DNA of 8,413 nt from Candidatus Peregrinibacteria bacterium (GTDB lineage: Bacteria > Patescibacteriota > Gracilibacteria > UM-FILTER-43-11): assembly GCA_016220125.1 (NCBI GenBank), contig JACRIF010000035.1, positions 1 to 8,413 of the forward strand. The letters run 5' to 3'. Below, one piece after another: positions 6,141 through 8,413 of the stretch; the first letter of the stretch is position 1; every line of letters begins with the position of its first letter. Both the position numbers and the translations under genes were made by a program. The notes under the pieces were generated by a model that was given only the letters and a program-made list of their open reading frames with translations, did no database searches and was not told the origin of the DNA.

Positions 6141-6929
6141 ATGCTTAATAAAACCTTAGGTATTGTTATCATACTGTTCCTGCTCATGGGAGCCAGTATT
6201 AGTGTTTTTGCTACCGAGGGTACCCAACCACCAAGCACTGATCCATTGGCCACCTCAGCACCCTTAGCCCCCGTCACTAAGCCAGTCGAAATTACCAATC
6301 AAATGATCTCAGACAAGACCCAGCTTTGCGCCTCTATGAAAGGCGGAAAGGAAAAGCTTGCCTGCGTTAGAGAGCGCAACAAGATGAAAATCAATTTCCA
6401 GAAGCAGGAGAAGGCCAAGCGCCTAAAGGCAAAACGAGAGGCATTGTCAAAGCCTCATTTCGGAGATGGAAATTATATCGTTGGAACCGATATACAACCA
6501 GGCACTTACAGAACTCGCAAAGCTTCAGCGGGCTGTTATTATTCCCGACTTAGTGGCTTTGGAGGCTCAATGGACGAAATAATCTCCAATGACATCACAG
6601 ACTTTCCAGCCATTATAACTATTGCTGCCACCGATAAGGGTTTCAAGTCAACCAGATGCGGGACATGGACACAGGACCTTTCCGCAATTACTACCGATCA
6701 GACAAAATTCGGTGACGGAATATTTATTGTTAATACAGATATTCAGCCTGGAACATATAAGAGCACTGGCGGAACTAGCTGCTACTATTCCAGACTAAAA
6801 GGATTTACCGGATCTTTGAGCGATATTATATCTAACGAAATTACCGATTTTTCGGCAGTCGTAACCATAGATTCCGCCGATAAAGGTTTCAAATCTCTAA
6901 GGTGTGGGGCTTGGACCAAGTTAAAATAA
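6141..6929 (+). CDS. Secreted protein with two Cys-containing GDGxYxVGTDIQPGTY-type repeats
   Basis: The product has 262 residues. A signal peptide (hydrophobic core about 5-22, likely cut after VFA at 22-24) is followed by a Pro/Thr-rich stretch, then a charged, Lys-rich helical region (about 55-105) with C63 and C75. Two copies of a domain of about 70 residues follow, at 107-178 and 190-260. Each has FGDG, then TDIQPGTY, CYYSRL, GF-G-S, IISN-ITDF, a hydrophobic strand, DKGFKS and RCG-W. Each repeat carries two Cys in matching places (C132/C173 and C214/C255), which could form an intradomain disulphide outside the cell. Similar repeats occur, as far as I recall, in secreted actinobacterial proteins of unknown function; I cannot name a family. 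The DNA copies differ at many silent positions, so the duplication is old. Base composition is more A+T-rich than secA. The role is unknown; an extracellular or envelope location is inferred. Confidence 0.88.
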   Translation: MLNKTLGIVIILFLLMGASISVFATEGTQPPSTDPLATSAPLAPVTKPVEITNQMISDKTQLCASMKGGKEKLACVRERNKMKINFQKQEKAKRLKAKREALSKPHFGDGNYIVGTDIQPGTYRTRKASAGCYYSRLSGFGGSMDEIISNDITDFPAIITIAATDKGFKSTRCGTWTQDLSAITTDQTKFGDGIFIVNTDIQPGTYKSTGGTSCYYSRLKGFTGSLSDIISNEITDFSAVVTIDSADKGFKSLRCGAWTKLK

Positions 6930-6942
6930 CCAAGAGCCAAGA

Positions 6943-7386
6943 ATGGATCATGTCGCGATCTTGAAAAAATCGTTGGGCCTGATGCCTAAACTCCGCTCGG
7001 GCCACAAGACGATCGAATCCCGCTGGTACCAATCAAAACGCGCGCCATGGGGAAGGATCAAAGCGAACGATACGGTTTACTTCAAGAATTCAGGCGAACC
7101 GGTCACCCTCAAGGCAAAAGTCCTAAGCGTGATTTCGCTTTCCGACCTGACCCCTGAAAAAGTGGGCCAACTGCTCAGCCAATACGGAAGCAAAATTGGA
7201 ATCGAGGCCCATGAGATCCCCACTTTTTTCGAACGACTCAAAGACAAGCAACTGTGCCTTTTGATCTTCCTCGACAAACCCGAGACCGTGAAACCCTTCC
7301 AAATCGACAAGACAGGATTTGGGATGATGTCGGCCTGGCTTTCGGTGCATGACATCCAGTCAATCACAGCCCCTAAAACGGAATAG
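6943..7386 (+). CDS. ASCH-domain protein
   Basis: The 147-residue soluble protein starts MDHVAILKKSLGLMPKLRSG and carries the ASCH signature G20-x-K22-x-x-E25-x-R27 (SGHKTIESRWY). A conserved-looking WGRIKANDTVYFKNSGEPV stretch (36-54) and a C-terminal KTGFGMMSAW segment follow. ASCH domains have a PUA-like beta-barrel and are thought to bind RNA or nucleotides. Some small members, such as E. coli YqfB, hydrolyse N4-acetylcytidine, but that chemistry cannot be assumed here. The gene begins 13 bases after the secreted repeat-protein gene and ends two bases before the NUDIX gene, so co-transcription with the latter is likely. No Shine-Dalgarno is visible before the ATG. The domain call is firm; the function is open. 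Confidence 0.85.
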   Translation: MDHVAILKKSLGLMPKLRSGHKTIESRWYQSKRAPWGRIKANDTVYFKNSGEPVTLKAKVLSVISLSDLTPEKVGQLLSQYGSKIGIEAHEIPTFFERLKDKQLCLLIFLDKPETVKPFQIDKTGFGMMSAWLSVHDIQSITAPKTE

Positions 7387-7388
7387 CC

Positions 7389-7868
7389 ATGGACCCCATT
7401 TCCACGAAAAAACCATTGACCCTTTGCCTCGCGGTCGACTCGAATCGCGTGCTTTTGGGCATGAAGAAGCGCGGATTCGGCGCGGGGCGTTGGAACGGCT
7501 TTGGCGGCAAGCTCGCGCCGGGGGAAAATATCGAACAAGCCGCCCGACGCGAAATGCTCGAGGAGGCCGGCGTCACCATCGGCGCGATGGAGCGGGTCGC
7601 ACGCATGGAATTCGAATGGCAGGGCAACCCCGTGATTCATGAAGTCCACCTCTTCCGTGTGGACACGTTCGATGGCACTCCCGTGGAAACCGAGGAAATG
7701 CGACCCCAATGGTTCACCCATGACCAGATCCCCTTCGACACCATGTGGCCCGACGACCCCCTTTGGTTTCCGCTTTTCCTCGCCGGCAAGAATTTCATCG
7801 CCAAAATCCTGTTCGGCCCTGAGGACCGCATCCTGAGTTGCGAACTCACCGAAACCGACACCTTTTGA
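7389..7868 (+). CDS. NUDIX hydrolase, MTH1-like (oxidised purine nucleoside triphosphatase)
   Basis: The 159-residue protein has a perfect NUDIX box, G40-x5-E46-x7-R54-E55-x2-E58-E59-x-G61-V62, which binds the catalytic Mg2+. The flanks closely resemble human MTH1 (NUDT1) rather than bacterial MutT. GFGAGRWNGFGGKL (29-42) contains the Asn (N36) that contacts the base in MTH1. EMRPQWF (103-109) and MWPDDPLWF (119-127) contain the Trp and Asp-Asp pair that recognise the purine in MTH1 (here W120, D122, D123, W126). By family knowledge it would hydrolyse 8-oxo-dGTP or 2-hydroxy-dATP to the monophosphate, keeping oxidised nucleotides out of DNA and RNA. The start lies two bases after the ASCH gene stop, pointing to an operon and perhaps translational coupling. 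No Shine-Dalgarno is seen. Substrate choice is inferred. Confidence 0.92.
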   Translation: MDPISTKKPLTLCLAVDSNRVLLGMKKRGFGAGRWNGFGGKLAPGENIEQAARREMLEEAGVTIGAMERVARMEFEWQGNPVIHEVHLFRVDTFDGTPVETEEMRPQWFTHDQIPFDTMWPDDPLWFPLFLAGKNFIAKILFGPEDRILSCELTETDTF

Positions 7869-7878
7869 CCCCTTTCCC

Positions 7879-8271
7879 ATGCGCCCAATCGCCATTCGCC
7901 TCACCCCCGGCCAAGACCTGAGAACCGAGATCGAAAAACTCGCGAAAGCGGAGCGCGTTGATGCCGGTTGCCTGCTTTCGGCGGTCGGAAGCCTCACCAC
8001 CGCCACCCTTCGCCTTGCGGACGGCGTGACGGTCAAAACCTTTCAGGGCCCCTTTGAAATCGTCTCGATCACGGGAACCCTTTCGCCGGACGGTTGCCAC
8101 ATCCACCTTTCGCTTTCCGACACCACCGGCACCGTCATCGGCGGGCATTTGCAAGGCGGTTGCGTGGTGAACACCACCGTGGAATTGGTCGTTTTGGCTT
8201 TCGACGAACTATCGTTCAGCCGAAAATTCGACCCCGATACCGGGTATGAGGAGCTTGGCATCTCTCATTGA
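7879..8271 (+). CDS. PPC/DUF296-domain protein
   Basis: The 130-residue protein is a single PPC (plants and prokaryotes conserved, DUF296) domain. It has an N-terminal LTPGQDLRTEIEKLAKAERVDAGCLLSAVGSL, a central strand set, then CHIHLSLSDTTGTVIGGHL (73-91) and VNTTVELVVLAF (97-108). The HIH at 74-76 and GGHL at 88-91 are the usual family hallmarks; the histidines bind metal in some structures. In plants the domain accompanies AT-hooks in nuclear proteins. Stand-alone bacterial members are small trimers whose function is not settled, sometimes annotated as DNA-binding. There is no AT-hook here. The gene starts ten bases after the NUDIX stop, so it probably belongs to the same operon, and it converges with the minus-strand gene four bases beyond. 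No Shine-Dalgarno is visible. Confidence 0.9.
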   Translation: MRPIAIRLTPGQDLRTEIEKLAKAERVDAGCLLSAVGSLTTATLRLADGVTVKTFQGPFEIVSITGTLSPDGCHIHLSLSDTTGTVIGGHLQGGCVVNTTVELVVLAFDELSFSRKFDPDTGYEELGISH

Positions 8272-8275
8272 CCTT

Positions 8276-8413
8276 TCAACTTTCGGTTTCGTTGAGCGAA
8301 AAATATTTCTCGAATGACCGCTCCAATGCCTGCGCCTGGGTTTCCAGACCATTTTTTAGACATTCCCGGTAGGCAGAACGGACTTCGGACACCACGGCTT
8401 GGCATTGGCTGAA
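8276..8413 (-). CDS. C-terminal end of an unknown helical protein, cut by the window edge
   Basis: On the minus strand the frame is open from the right edge to TGA at 8276-8278, giving the last 45 residues of a gene that starts outside the window. The piece is strongly helical and charged (for example SEVRSAYRECLKNGLETQ and ALERSFEKYFSLNE), consistent with a coiled-coil or helical-bundle tail. Codon use resembles the G+C-rich neighbours, and the stop-to-stop gap to the PPC gene is four bases, typical for compact genomes. It is too short to assign a family, but a frame this clean filling the otherwise empty end of the window is probably real. Confidence 0.55.
   Translation of the reverse strand, partial: FSQCQAVVSEVRSAYRECLKNGLETQAQALERSFEKYFSLNETES

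Noticed and set aside
7077..8036. Minus-strand open frame of 319 codons opposite the ASCH and NUDIX genes
   Set aside because: It overlaps two well-supported domain-bearing + strand genes and its own translation has no recognisable motif.
8289..8315. Hairpin TTTCG-TTGAG-CGAAA near the right convergent gene pair as a terminator
   Set aside because: It has a five-base stem with no proper T-run on the + strand, and it lies inside the partial minus-strand coding frame.
1..8413. Insertion sequence, CRISPR array, tRNA, rRNA or riboswitch
   Set aside because: No transposase-like frame, spaced direct repeats of CRISPR type, cloverleaf or recognisable riboswitch core was seen. The repeats present are 7-12-base tandem units only.

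Overview
The window is bacterial chromosomal DNA, densely coded and mostly G+C-rich, with standard stop codons (TGA is used as stop). It holds nine genes or gene pieces and no rRNA, tRNA, CRISPR array or transposase. The gene set (SecA with a zinc-binding tail, a membrane-anchored FecR-domain protein with Ig-like repeats, an ASCH protein, an MTH1-type NUDIX hydrolase, a PPC/DUF296 protein), the tiny intergenic gaps and the general lack of Shine-Dalgarno sites would fit a Patescibacteria/CPR-type genome such as Peregrinibacteria. That is an impression from protein style, not a demonstrated placement.

Left part (1-1072): an A+T-rich gene for a PD-(D/E)XK nuclease-like protein runs in from the left edge on the + strand. 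It converges with a minus-strand pair: a large FecR-domain surface protein (1070-3205) followed by a 114-residue unknown protein (691-1035). Just past the unknown gene, at 611-640, lies what looks like the surviving last ten codons of a second copy of it. A tandem repeat of about 8 bases fills the gap between the pair.

Centre (3206-6053): the FecR-domain gene and secA diverge from a 205-base intergenic region. Two good sigma70-type promoters face away from each other there and share overlapping -35 hexamers. Almost the whole predicted secA leader is a 36+36-base imperfect inverted repeat built from 12-base units. This is the most unusual structure in the window. secA itself looks complete (880 residues), and four tandem heptamers follow its stop codon.

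Right part (6141-8278): four closely spaced + strand genes encode a secreted protein with two copies of a Cys-containing repeat (relatively A+T-rich), an ASCH-domain protein, an MTH1-like nucleotide-sanitising NUDIX hydrolase and a PPC-domain protein. Gaps of 13, 2 and 10 bases suggest co-transcription of at least the last three. A minus-strand gene enters from the right edge and ends four bases from the PPC gene. No defence or mobile system is demonstrable. The findings worth testing are the secA leader structure, the shared divergent promoter, the gene-tail remnant and the repeat protein.
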